Shown here: piece by piece, positions 28,384-36,114 of the stretch
How positions within the stretch are numbered: the stretch's first letter is position 1
Layout: the number at the start of each line of letters is the position of its first letter
Assembly: GCA_900314715.1 (NCBI GenBank)
Contig: OMWI01000008.1
Coordinates: 1 to 64,000, forward strand
Origin: an uncultured Prevotellaceae bacterium
GTDB lineage: Bacteria; Bacteroidota; Bacteroidia; Bacteroidales; Bacteroidaceae
Reading direction: 5' to 3'
DNA length: 64,000 nucleotides
Made by a program: the position numbers and the translations under genes
Notes under the pieces: generated by a model
The model's database searches: none
What the model was told of the DNA's origin: nothing
Seen by the model: the letters and a program-made list of their open reading frames with translations, nothing else

Positions 28384-28418
28384 AATCTTCAATCTTCAAT
28401 CTTCCATTTTCAATCTTT
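28384..28418 (+). repeat. Heptamer tract AATCTTC
   Basis: AATCTTC at 28384, 28391 and 28398, then CATTTTC and AATCTTT, all in register at seven bases. Confidence 0.9.
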
Positions 28419-28760
28419 TTGCCAAGACCTCCCGTCGTTTTTTATAAATCATTAAGTATTAAGGAGTTGTAAAACGGAAAAGCTTGAAAGACCTCCCCTA
28501 AGACCTCCCGTAAGACCTCCCATAGACCTCACCTAAGACCTCACACTCTGAGTAATGTTTAGTGTGATGTTGAGAGATTACCTTCAATCTTCATTTTTCT
28601 CAATTGTGAATTGATAATTGTGAATTGTGAATTAAAAACACATGAGGTCTTAGGTGAGGTCTATGGGAGGTCTTACGGGAGGTCTTAGGGGAGGTCTTGA
28701 AAAACTCAACTCATTGATAACAAAGTATTTAGCTAAAAATAGGGGAGGTCTTGGCAAAAA
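28416..28760. repeat. Nested inverted repeat (18-bp outer and 56-bp inner perfect arms)
   Basis: Inner arms 28488-28543 and 28643-28698 are exact reverse complements over 56 bases, separated by 99 bp. Outer arms 28416-28433 and 28743-28760 are exact over 18 bases. Each inner arm contains about four 12-bp units of AAGACCTCCCNT. A transcript could fold into one very long hairpin. Confidence 0.93.
28602..28633 (+). repeat. Heptamer tract AATTGTG in the loop of the inverted repeat
   Basis: AATTGTG, AATTGAT, AATTGTG, AATTGTG and AATT follow in seven-base register. A single AATCTTC lies nearby at 28586-28592. Confidence 0.88.
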
Positions 28761-28864
28761 CATCATAATTCATGTTTTACAGAAAAAAAGCTAACACTAT
28801 TAGAGTATCATTTAGATGATTGAACTGTAGTTGTTCCTCTGATAGCAAATGGAAGATTGAGATT

Positions 28865-28930
28865 AAGAAACATATCATTTAGAATGCGTAAATCATAGCT
28901 TTAGAGTGCGTAAATCATAGGTTTGTTAGC
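28865..28930. repeat. 22-bp direct repeat, three units
   Basis: Units start at 28865, 28887 (CGTAAATCATAGCTTTAG-AGTG) and 28909 (CGTAAATCATAGGTTTG-TTAGC). The first resembles AAACATATCATTTAG-AATG, nearly the same words as the array at 15437. Confidence 0.75.
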
Positions 28931-29036
28931 TGAAATCTATTGTACCCAAACATAGTGTTTGCCGTTGTTATTAAGAAAACGCTAATACAAAGGATAATTA
29001 TTGGTAATCTCTCACCACTTAATCACAAACTGCCAT

Positions 29037-29074
29037 AAAAAATTCATGGCTGATTGTTACCAACCAGCCATGAA
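29037..29074 (-). terminator. Rho-independent terminator after the second SusD gene
   Basis: TTCATGGCTG (29043-29052) pairs with CAGCCATGAA (29065-29074). On the minus strand the stem is followed by TTTTTT. It lies 25 bp past the SusD stop and ends the polysaccharide utilization locus. Confidence 0.85.
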
Positions 29075-29098
29075 CTTTTATAAATAATATGAATCAGA

Positions 29099-31192
29099 TT
29101 AGTATCCTGTGTTCTGCCAAGCAGCCTTCTGATCATCCGACAAGTCAGAGCCATCAGCGTTCTTCAAGCCATCGATGAATGACTGAGGAATTGGACGATA
29201 AATGTGATAGTCTCTGATGCCTGCTGCTGCTTCTGGATTGAATGCCTTTGCACGAGCAACCAATGTCTTGGTACGAGACAATGTCTCCCAACGCTGCCAT
29301 TCACCAATCAACTCACGAGTGCGCTCGTTCAAGATAAAGTTGATAGCGCGCGCTTGTTGTCCACTAACTCCTAACTTAGCAAGAATAGCCTCATCCTCTG
29401 CGGGCAGGTTATCCCAAGTCCAATTGGTAAGGTTAGAAGCTGCCGTAGTAACGGGCTGGTTAGGATTTGACAGATAATAGGTGTTCATCCACAAGTTAGA
29501 GTTGGTGTAATTTGCAGCTGCGGTACCAGTATTCAAAGTATTTCCCTCGAATGCCTTAGAACCGTCTACATAGTAAGAACGGTTTTCACCATTCTTCCAT
29601 TGAGCACGCGCGCGGATAACGTCAACGTCTTTCTTGGCAGAGTTGTAGTCGCCCAAACGAGCATAGCACTCTGCACGAACGAGATAGGTTTCACCCAAAC
29701 GAGCCATGATAACATCGCGGAAAGAGTCGCCCTTCTCTGCTTGACGGGTTCCATCAACGGTCTTGTTGATTCCTGCGAAGAAGTTACAAACAGGTTGGCT
29801 CTTGAAGTTGGATGCTACATACTGCCCGTTTTGATAAAGTACGGATGAATTGGGAACCCACTGTCCTTTCTTGGAAGCCAAGTTACCCGTAGTAGCTGTC
29901 TGACGATTGTCAACACTCCACTCTGGCAAGCGACCTGCATCGTCCTTGAAGGTAGGACTTTGTGTATAGGCACCGAAAGTATAGTTGTCATAAGTATGGT
30001 CGTCTTTCGTGTTGAGAATCATCACGATACCTGGGTCACCAACATCTACGCCAGAAGCACCTTTATCAGCAACGTTGTTGATTCCGAAGACAGTCTTGAA
30101 GGTCTTCCACAAACGAGCGTCGTTCACGTGATCGTAAGCTGCGTAGGTGTATTCCGTAGGACGGCAACGCTGGAAGTCCATATCACCAATCCAAACACCA
30201 CGCTTCACCCAACCACCTGAGAAGTTGGAGAACTGTGGACAGAAGTAGTTATAAGTACGGTTACCGAAACGACCTACCGTAGCACTTGAATTGTTGAATC
30301 CAGCAGCCATCAGAATTTCACTCTGTTCCTCAGTAGCACAATCAACACCTGTCCAGTTTGCATACAAGTCGCTGTAGTTAGGACTCAACGAACGGGCATT
30401 GATGGCATAAGTACAAGCTTCGATAGCTTCACGAAGGTCAGCTTCCTTAGTGCTGCTGTTGAAAGCGTCGCAACGCTCAGAAGCACGGAAAAGAAGAGCT
30501 TTTGCCAAGAAGTGAGCAGCGGTGGCCTTTGTCCAAGTAATGCCCTTACCGTAAGTAAATACTTCACCTTCGAAGAGGCTATATGCCTTGCGTAAGTCAG
30601 AAATCACTTGTTCCCAAGCCTGTTCCTCTGTAGCTTGCGTGAAGTTACGAACGACACCAACGGCGGGTTCCAACTGAAGCACTGGGCGACCATATTGTGC
30701 GGTCAAACGATAATAGTTATAGCCACGCAAGAAGTAAGCATGTGCCAAACAGCGATTGCGCACCTTCTCATCGGAGAGTTTATCGGCATTGGCTATAATC
30801 GTGTTACAAGAGGCAATACCATAATAGAGTTGGTCCCAAAGAGCCTGTGGAGCAGGACAGTTCTTATTGGCAGCTCCCGTAGCGGGGGTACAAGCCACAG
30901 CACCGAAACGATTGTCATACGTATTCCAGCACTCAGAGGTCAAGTCGTTGGCGTTGGTAAACTCATCAGTACCGTAAAGAGTAACGGCATAAGCCCATTC
31001 ATATCCAAAGTGCCAACGAATATTACCATAAAGGGAAATGGCCAAGTCTTCCAATCCTTGTTCTGTCTCAAAGTATTGGGTAGAGTATTGGGTGGTCAAT
31101 TCCTCATCCAAGAAATTGCTGGAACAAGAGGTCATTCCTGCCACCATTGTCGTGGCAAGCAGACCGCTAATCATATAATGTTTGATATTCAT
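29099..31192 (-). CDS. SusD/RagB-family outer-membrane glycan-binding lipoprotein (second pair)
   Basis: The 697-residue protein has a lipoprotein signal with C23 in the lipobox (VAGMTSCSSNFLDEEL). It shows SusD landmarks: early FETEQGLEDLAISLYGNI, ALWDQLYYGIASCNTIIANA, YFLRGYNYYRLTAQYGRPVL and the C-terminal INFILNERTRELIGEWQRWE-type helix. SusD proteins sit on the cell surface, cap the partner SusC channel and bind oligosaccharides. It starts 45 bp after the stop of its SusC partner. The glycan is not readable from sequence; neighbours suggest pectic material. It is longer than most SusD proteins (about 550 residues). Confidence 0.92.
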   Translation of the reverse strand: MNIKHYMISGLLATTMVAGMTSCSSNFLDEELTTQYSTQYFETEQGLEDLAISLYGNIRWHFGYEWAYAVTLYGTDEFTNANDLTSECWNTYDNRFGAVACTPATGAANKNCPAPQALWDQLYYGIASCNTIIANADKLSDEKVRNRCLAHAYFLRGYNYYRLTAQYGRPVLQLEPAVGVVRNFTQATEEQAWEQVISDLRKAYSLFEGEVFTYGKGITWTKATAAHFLAKALLFRASERCDAFNSSTKEADLREAIEACTYAINARSLSPNYSDLYANWTGVDCATEEQSEILMAAGFNNSSATVGRFGNRTYNYFCPQFSNFSGGWVKRGVWIGDMDFQRCRPTEYTYAAYDHVNDARLWKTFKTVFGINNVADKGASGVDVGDPGIVMILNTKDDHTYDNYTFGAYTQSPTFKDDAGRLPEWSVDNRQTATTGNLASKKGQWVPNSSVLYQNGQYVASNFKSQPVCNFFAGINKTVDGTRQAEKGDSFRDVIMARLGETYLVRAECYARLGDYNSAKKDVDVIRARAQWKNGENRSYYVDGSKAFEGNTLNTGTAAANYTNSNLWMNTYYLSNPNQPVTTAASNLTNWTWDNLPAEDEAILAKLGVSGQQARAINFILNERTRELIGEWQRWETLSRTKTLVARAKAFNPEAAAGIRDYHIYRPIPQSFIDGLKNADGSDLSDDQKAAWQNTGY

Positions 31193-31237
31193 AATTTTCT
31201 CTTTCTTTTAATGATTCTGTTTTCTTTTCCTCATCAA

Positions 31238-34200
31238 TTAGAATCCAACTTCCAATCCAAATACGAAACTACGGTTGAAAATGGTTCTGCCAGTATCAAG
31301 GTCAAATCCATGGATTGATTGCTTCAAACTAAATGGATTGATTACCTGTGCGTATGCTTTCAGGTGGTTAAAGCCTGCCTTATGGATGATATTCTTCGGG
31401 AAGTTGTAACCCAAAGAGATATTACGAACCTTCAGGAAGGAAGCCTTTTGGTAACCCAGCAAACTTGAGAAGTCGTCCTTAGAACCAGATGTGGCCTGTC
31501 CTAAGATAGGTTTCTGATAATCAGCACCTGTATTCGTCGGTGTCCAGTAGTCAATTTCTCTCTGGTTGCCATGAGCTGTCTGAGCCTCACCGCCAGTGTT
31601 GAACATATAACCCATACGACCGAACATCTGAATGCCGAGTTCAATGCCTCTCCAAGAGAAGGTGTTGTTCCAACCCATCGTTGTGCTTGGGTTCTTACGT
31701 CCCAAGATTACGCGGTCGTCTTGTGTCATCTTGTAGTCACCGTTGGTATCGTGCGGACGAACGTTACCAGCCTCGAAATGATAACCGTTGGCATTCCACT
31801 TAGCCATCTCGGCTGCATCGCTTTCTTGCCAGAGGCCATCGTTAGCATAACCATAGAATACGGACAGCGACTCACCGATGAACAGGGAGTTGTCAGGCAT
31901 GTCGTTCTTACCATAAGCCAATTCTACAATCTCGTCTTTCTGGTAAGCAATATTGAATACGGTCTCCCATTGGAAGTCCTTGGTTTGAACTGGAATAGCG
32001 TTCAAAGTAAATTCAACACCATGGTTCTTGCTCTTACCCACGTTGGCAGTTGTGCTTGGGAAACCAGTCAACGTTGGAATTGTCACACCCATAATCAAGT
32101 CGTTGGTACGTGACCAATAGAAATCTAAGCTACCGAAGATGCGACTGTTCAGGAAGCCATAGTCGATACCGAGGTTCCATTGCGTGGTCTTCTCCCATCC
32201 TAATTCTGGGTTGGCCATTGTCTTCTGATTGGCTGTATAATAAGGTTCATTGGTTGTATAACCAATCACGTTATCCCTGCCGTTGAAAGGCAGATAAACT
32301 TGTTGGATATCACCCTTGGTCTCATAAGGTGCTACAGATGAGTTACCTGTTACACCGATACCCAAACGGAGTTTCAAGTTGCTCAGCCAAGAAACGTTCT
32401 TCAAGAAATCTTCCTCACTGGCGCGCCATGCAAGAGCTGCTGATGGGAAGAAATCCCACTTATGACCATCTGCCAATTGAGATGCACCATCCCAACGACC
32501 GCTGACGGTTAAGAGATAACGCTCATTGAAACCATAGTTCAAACGAATCATGTATGATTCAAGTTGACGGTCTTGAAGACCAGAAGAGATGCTGGCCTTA
32601 TTGTCGGAATTCGTCACGTCAACCGTATTGAAGGCATTCCAGAGATAAGAATCCTTAGCGATGTTCTGAGCCTGCATGCTATTTGACTCAACATTCCACT
32701 TGGAAGCTGTCTGCAACAATGTAACACCTACCTTATGCTTCTCGGCGAACGTACGGTCGAACATAATCATGTTGTCCAATGTCCAAGAGAAGTCTCTACG
32801 GGTATTCAGACGTGCGAAGTTCACACCTTCAGAACCATCGGCATTAATCTTGTGGGCAGAGAATCCATCGATATAGACACCCTCACGCCAATGGCGGAAG
32901 TCTGGGCCAAAGTTAAGCTTATAACGCAAGCCCTCTACTGGTGCGAATATCTTACCGAAATCAATGGTAGCGGCAAAGTTTCCAAGAGCACGGAATGTCT
33001 GTGATTTCTGTTGTGAGTGATTCCACTCGTTCATGATGGTGTAGATACCAGATTCACCACCTGGATTAATCACTACATTACCATTAGCATCGTAAGGAAC
33101 GGCGATGTTGTAAATCTGTTTTGCCGTACCATAGATTGCATCGGGCACAGAACCAGAACGGCCACCGAGTGTAGACATACCGTAGTCTTGCTCAGACCAT
33201 GTTCCGTTGATAGATGCTTGAATAGAGAACCATTTCGTAGGATTGATGTTCACGCTGATTTTTCCAGTGTAACGATCGTACCATTGACCTTTCTGAGTAC
33301 CCTTATTACTTAGGTAACCGAAAGAAGCGTATGCATTCATAGCTTCAGAACCACCACTTACTGCCAATGTGTGCTCATGGGAAATGGCTGTCTGCGTTAC
33401 GAAATCTGTCCAATTGGTATTGGTAACCTTAGAAGGATCCCATGTTCCACCAGCCCATCCCTTGAGGACATTGTCACGAGAGGTTTGTCCATCCAATGCA
33501 CTGTCGAAAAGAATCTTATCATTCTCAAGGGTTGGAGAGTTTGGATGTGCATAAGTAGTAGGATCAAGGTTGTATGCAGCCCAACGACGGAAGTCAATGA
33601 AATCTGCTGCACTCATGGAAGGCGAGCGGTCAACGATATTGGAAACGGTTAATGTTCCTGTATAGTCAATGCGCATCTGACCAGAACGACCTTGTTTCGT
33701 AGTAACAAGAACAACACCATTGGCACCACGTGAACCGTAAATAGCGGTAGCAGAAGCATCTTTCAAAATGTCGATGGTTTCAATATCACGTGGGTTCAAG
33801 GTTTCAATGGCAGAAGCAGACATCAAGGGTACACCATCCACTACATAAAGTGGCGCATTGCCTGCGGTGAGTGAACGCTCACCACGAATGCGGATGCTTC
33901 CCAAAGAACCAGGACGCTCGTTGGTAGTAATGTCTACACCAGCTGCCTTGCCTTGCAAAGCTTCCAAAGCGTTGTTAACAGGACGTGCATTCAATTCCTC
34001 GGTACTTACACTTGCCATAGCACCAGTAACGTCACTCTTCTTCTGAACACCATAACCAACGACTACTACGTCATCAAGCATCTGACGGTCTTCTTGCAAA
34101 GTAACGTTAATCGCATTTTTACCACTAACGGAAACAGATTGTGTCTTGAAACCGATATAAGAGATTTCAAGGTTGGCATTTCTCGGAACATTGGGTATCG

Positions 34201-34420
34201 AGAAATTTCCGTCAATGTCGGTCACGGCACCTGTAGTGGTTCCTTTCACCACAACACTTGCCCCAATGACAGGTTCACCAGTAGCATCAACTACTTTACC
34301 ACTCACATTCCCTTGCGCCCATGCCATCGTGGAAGTGACGGCGAGCACCAAGAGAAACAGGAATCGCCGTACACCCGTACTACGATTCACAGAATGCATT
34401 TTTCCAATGTCTTTCATCAT
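31238..34420 (-). CDS. SusC/RagA-family TonB-dependent outer-membrane transporter (second pair)
   Basis: The 1060-residue protein has a signal peptide (ending AMAWAQ), a carboxypeptidase-regulatory-like domain (GKVVDATGEPVIGASVVVKG), the TonB-box-like stretch DDVVVVGYG, the plug (LEALQGKAAGVDITT; IRIRGERSLTAGNAPLYVVD; SATAIYGSRGANGVVLVTT) and a beta-barrel ending in GLEVGF with C-terminal phenylalanine. It imports oligosaccharides together with the adjacent SusD. Two adjacent ATGs (34420 and 34417) could start it. A -7 box at 34464-34471 suggests it can be transcribed separately from GH28 upstream. Confidence 0.94.
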   Translation of the reverse strand: MMKDIGKMHSVNRSTGVRRFLFLLVLAVTSTMAWAQGNVSGKVVDATGEPVIGASVVVKGTTTGAVTDIDGNFSIPNVPRNANLEISYIGFKTQSVSVSGKNAINVTLQEDRQMLDDVVVVGYGVQKKSDVTGAMASVSTEELNARPVNNALEALQGKAAGVDITTNERPGSLGSIRIRGERSLTAGNAPLYVVDGVPLMSASAIETLNPRDIETIDILKDASATAIYGSRGANGVVLVTTKQGRSGQMRIDYTGTLTVSNIVDRSPSMSAADFIDFRRWAAYNLDPTTYAHPNSPTLENDKILFDSALDGQTSRDNVLKGWAGGTWDPSKVTNTNWTDFVTQTAISHEHTLAVSGGSEAMNAYASFGYLSNKGTQKGQWYDRYTGKISVNINPTKWFSIQASINGTWSEQDYGMSTLGGRSGSVPDAIYGTAKQIYNIAVPYDANGNVVINPGGESGIYTIMNEWNHSQQKSQTFRALGNFAATIDFGKIFAPVEGLRYKLNFGPDFRHWREGVYIDGFSAHKINADGSEGVNFARLNTRRDFSWTLDNMIMFDRTFAEKHKVGVTLLQTASKWNVESNSMQAQNIAKDSYLWNAFNTVDVTNSDNKASISSGLQDRQLESYMIRLNYGFNERYLLTVSGRWDGASQLADGHKWDFFPSAALAWRASEEDFLKNVSWLSNLKLRLGIGVTGNSSVAPYETKGDIQQVYLPFNGRDNVIGYTTNEPYYTANQKTMANPELGWEKTTQWNLGIDYGFLNSRIFGSLDFYWSRTNDLIMGVTIPTLTGFPSTTANVGKSKNHGVEFTLNAIPVQTKDFQWETVFNIAYQKDEIVELAYGKNDMPDNSLFIGESLSVFYGYANDGLWQESDAAEMAKWNANGYHFEAGNVRPHDTNGDYKMTQDDRVILGRKNPSTTMGWNNTFSWRGIELGIQMFGRMGYMFNTGGEAQTAHGNQREIDYWTPTNTGADYQKPILGQATSGSKDDFSSLLGYQKASFLKVRNISLGYNFPKNIIHKAGFNHLKAYAQVINPFSLKQSIHGFDLDTGRTIFNRSFVFGLEVGF

Positions 34421-34463
34421 TGTTATTATTGGTTAGGTTTATAAATAAATTAGAATTTGTTTG

Positions 34464-34471
34464 CAAATATA
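34464..34471 (-). promoter_or_regulatory. Promoter -7 box before the second SusC
   Basis: Minus-strand TATATTTG, 43 bp upstream of the SusC start, matches TAnnTTTG. No well-spaced TTTG is seen, so this is only half a promoter. Confidence 0.5.
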
Positions 34472-34577
34472 AAGATTTTTTTCTTTACAACCACACAAAA
34501 AATAAAAAATGAATTAAAAATGTACATATAATGAAAAGAAAACATACATAATTTCATATATTCTTTGAAAAGTACAT

Positions 34578-36017
34578 CTAAAAATTATTCGTTTTTCCCG
34601 TATCAACATCATCCAACCGCTCGTGCTGTACATCTTCCATAAGGATGGCAGGACGGGCATCTGGGATGATGGTTTCCATACGGATGTGCGAAAGATTGAG
34701 ACCATCGACATGACGGGCATAAAGTCCCCATGCCGGTGTTGGTCCTGCCCAACGCGGCTCAGGATAGTTGGTGCCTTGTTCACGATAGGTCTTGTCGGAG
34801 GGATAGGGTTGTCCGCCTCCTCTATATTGTATGTAGATATTGCTCAGTGAGATATTACGCAAAGGGTAATCGGGCATTCCCGTAATGATGATTCCTGCCA
34901 AGGAATCTACGTCGGTAGCGATAACATTATTGATGGAGATATTTCCTCCATAGGAAACATCGGTACGCTCCTTAGGTCCACGATTACGACACCCCGTAGT
35001 GATATAAATAGGATAATGGTGTACGTGCTCCATAGAGATATTGCTTACTACAATATTTTCCATGCGACCTTGGTCAACTTCCTCGAATGCCAAGCCACTA
35101 CTCCACATACACGTGCAATTGGAAATGGCAATGTTGCGATAACCACCATTACTCTCCGTTCCTAACTTGATGCGTCCACACACCCAATTAACTTTCTCTG
35201 GAATGTATGTGCCATCAAGGAATGTGCCTAACTTATAACCCGTTACAATACAATTGGTAATGGTGATATGCTCACAGAAGACAGGTTTCTTCAATGCATA
35301 CGAACTCTTCAATACAATGGCATCATCATTGGGAGTATTAACTTTCGTGTTGCTGACCGCGAGATATTTGCAACAATCAATGTCAATACCGTCACGGTTG
35401 GTGTCGATGGTCACATTATCTATAGTACCTATCTCACATCCCGTAATGATAATGGCAAAATGACCACCACGATAAATGGTGATGTCTCGAATGGTAATGT
35501 TCCTGCATTGTTTCAATGCAATTGCCTTGTCACCCGTTCCGATGCTACCACCTTGCACATTACCAGCCTTTTCCGTATCTTTCTTTGTGAGTCCTTCACC
35601 ATCTATCATACCACGACCAGTGATAGATATATTTTGTTGACCTTCTGCCCAAATCAGTGAATTATGAAAATACGTGTGTCCACCATCTTGGTATTCAGGA
35701 GCACCAAACACTTCACTCTCATCATAAGCTTTCATAGAAGCTGGGGCAGCCAATATAGTTGCTCCGGCAGAAAGATGCAAGTCAATATTACCCTTTAGGT
35801 GAATACTTCCACAAAGATATGTGCCAACGGGCAATACAACTTGTCCACCACCAGAAGCAACGGCAGCATCAATAGCCTTGTTGATGGCGATGTGGTCAAG
35901 CGAGTTTCCGTCACCTTTAGCACCAAAGTCTTTCACGTTGAAAACCACTCCATTGGCAAAGACATTGTTGCTCACCAGCAAAAGAAGAAGAATTAGGACA
36001 GCATATGGTCTTTTCAT
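34578..36017 (-). CDS. Secreted GH28 pectin hydrolase lacking the canonical GHG histidine
   Basis: The 479-residue right-handed parallel beta-helix protein has a signal peptide (MKRPYAVLILLLLLVSNNVF, cut after about residue 21) without lipobox, implying a periplasmic enzyme. GH28 motifs are present as NRDGIDID (D209, D212) and NTPNDDAIVLK (D231, D232). Where polygalacturonases have GHG-x-S-I-G-S-E, this protein reads CGRIKLGTESNGG, so the conserved histidine is missing. Rhamnogalacturonan hydrolases also lack it, so a rhamnogalacturonan or modified galacturonan substrate is more likely than plain homogalacturonan (inference). ATG 36017 is chosen over an upstream in-frame start because the signal peptide begins there. 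A terminator-like hairpin precedes it. Confidence 0.85.
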   Translation of the reverse strand: MKRPYAVLILLLLLVSNNVFANGVVFNVKDFGAKGDGNSLDHIAINKAIDAAVASGGGQVVLPVGTYLCGSIHLKGNIDLHLSAGATILAAPASMKAYDESEVFGAPEYQDGGHTYFHNSLIWAEGQQNISITGRGMIDGEGLTKKDTEKAGNVQGGSIGTGDKAIALKQCRNITIRDITIYRGGHFAIIITGCEIGTIDNVTIDTNRDGIDIDCCKYLAVSNTKVNTPNDDAIVLKSSYALKKPVFCEHITITNCIVTGYKLGTFLDGTYIPEKVNWVCGRIKLGTESNGGYRNIAISNCTCMWSSGLAFEEVDQGRMENIVVSNISMEHVHHYPIYITTGCRNRGPKERTDVSYGGNISINNVIATDVDSLAGIIITGMPDYPLRNISLSNIYIQYRGGGQPYPSDKTYREQGTNYPEPRWAGPTPAWGLYARHVDGLNLSHIRMETIIPDARPAILMEDVQHERLDDVDTGKTNNF

Positions 36018-36066
36018 TGTTATAGATAGATTAGTTATTGTATTATTAAGATGAGTTGTACAAACG

Positions 36067-36103
36067 AAAAAAGAGGTGTGCTCGAATCGACACACCTCTT
36101 TTA
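36067..36103 (-). terminator. Intra-locus terminator/attenuator between the lipoprotein and GH28 genes
   Basis: AAAAGAGGTGTG (36069-36080) pairs with CACACCTCTTTT (36091-36102). On the minus strand the stem runs directly into a T-run (CTCTTTTTTCG). It lies 12 bp after the lipoprotein stop and 52 bp before the GH28 ATG, so it should reduce expression of the downstream genes. Confidence 0.85.
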
Positions 36104-36114
36104 TTAGACAGTAA

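Larger units (their letters stand above)
28201..29098. other. Repeat-rich intergenic region of about 900 bp without genes
   Basis: No convincing open reading frame or RNA gene was found. Contents in order: heptamer tract 28384-28418, outer inverted repeat arm 28416-28433, 56-bp inverted arm 28488-28543, heptamers 28586-28592 and 28602-28633, second 56-bp arm 28643-28698, outer arm 28743-28760, 22-bp repeats 28865-28930 and the SusD terminator 29037-29074. The region separates divergently oriented transcription (dapB leaving to the left) from the 3' end of the polysaccharide utilization locus. Confidence 0.8.

Noticed and set aside
28201-29098. Insertion sequence remnant in the repeat region
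   Set aside because: No transposase fragment and no target-site duplication could be seen; the inverted arms are made of short tandem units, unlike IS ends.
35165-35180. RIK in the GH28 protein as the canonical substrate-binding RIK motif
   Set aside because: It precedes LGTES, the segment that normally follows GHG, so it occupies the GHG position, not that of the true RIK.
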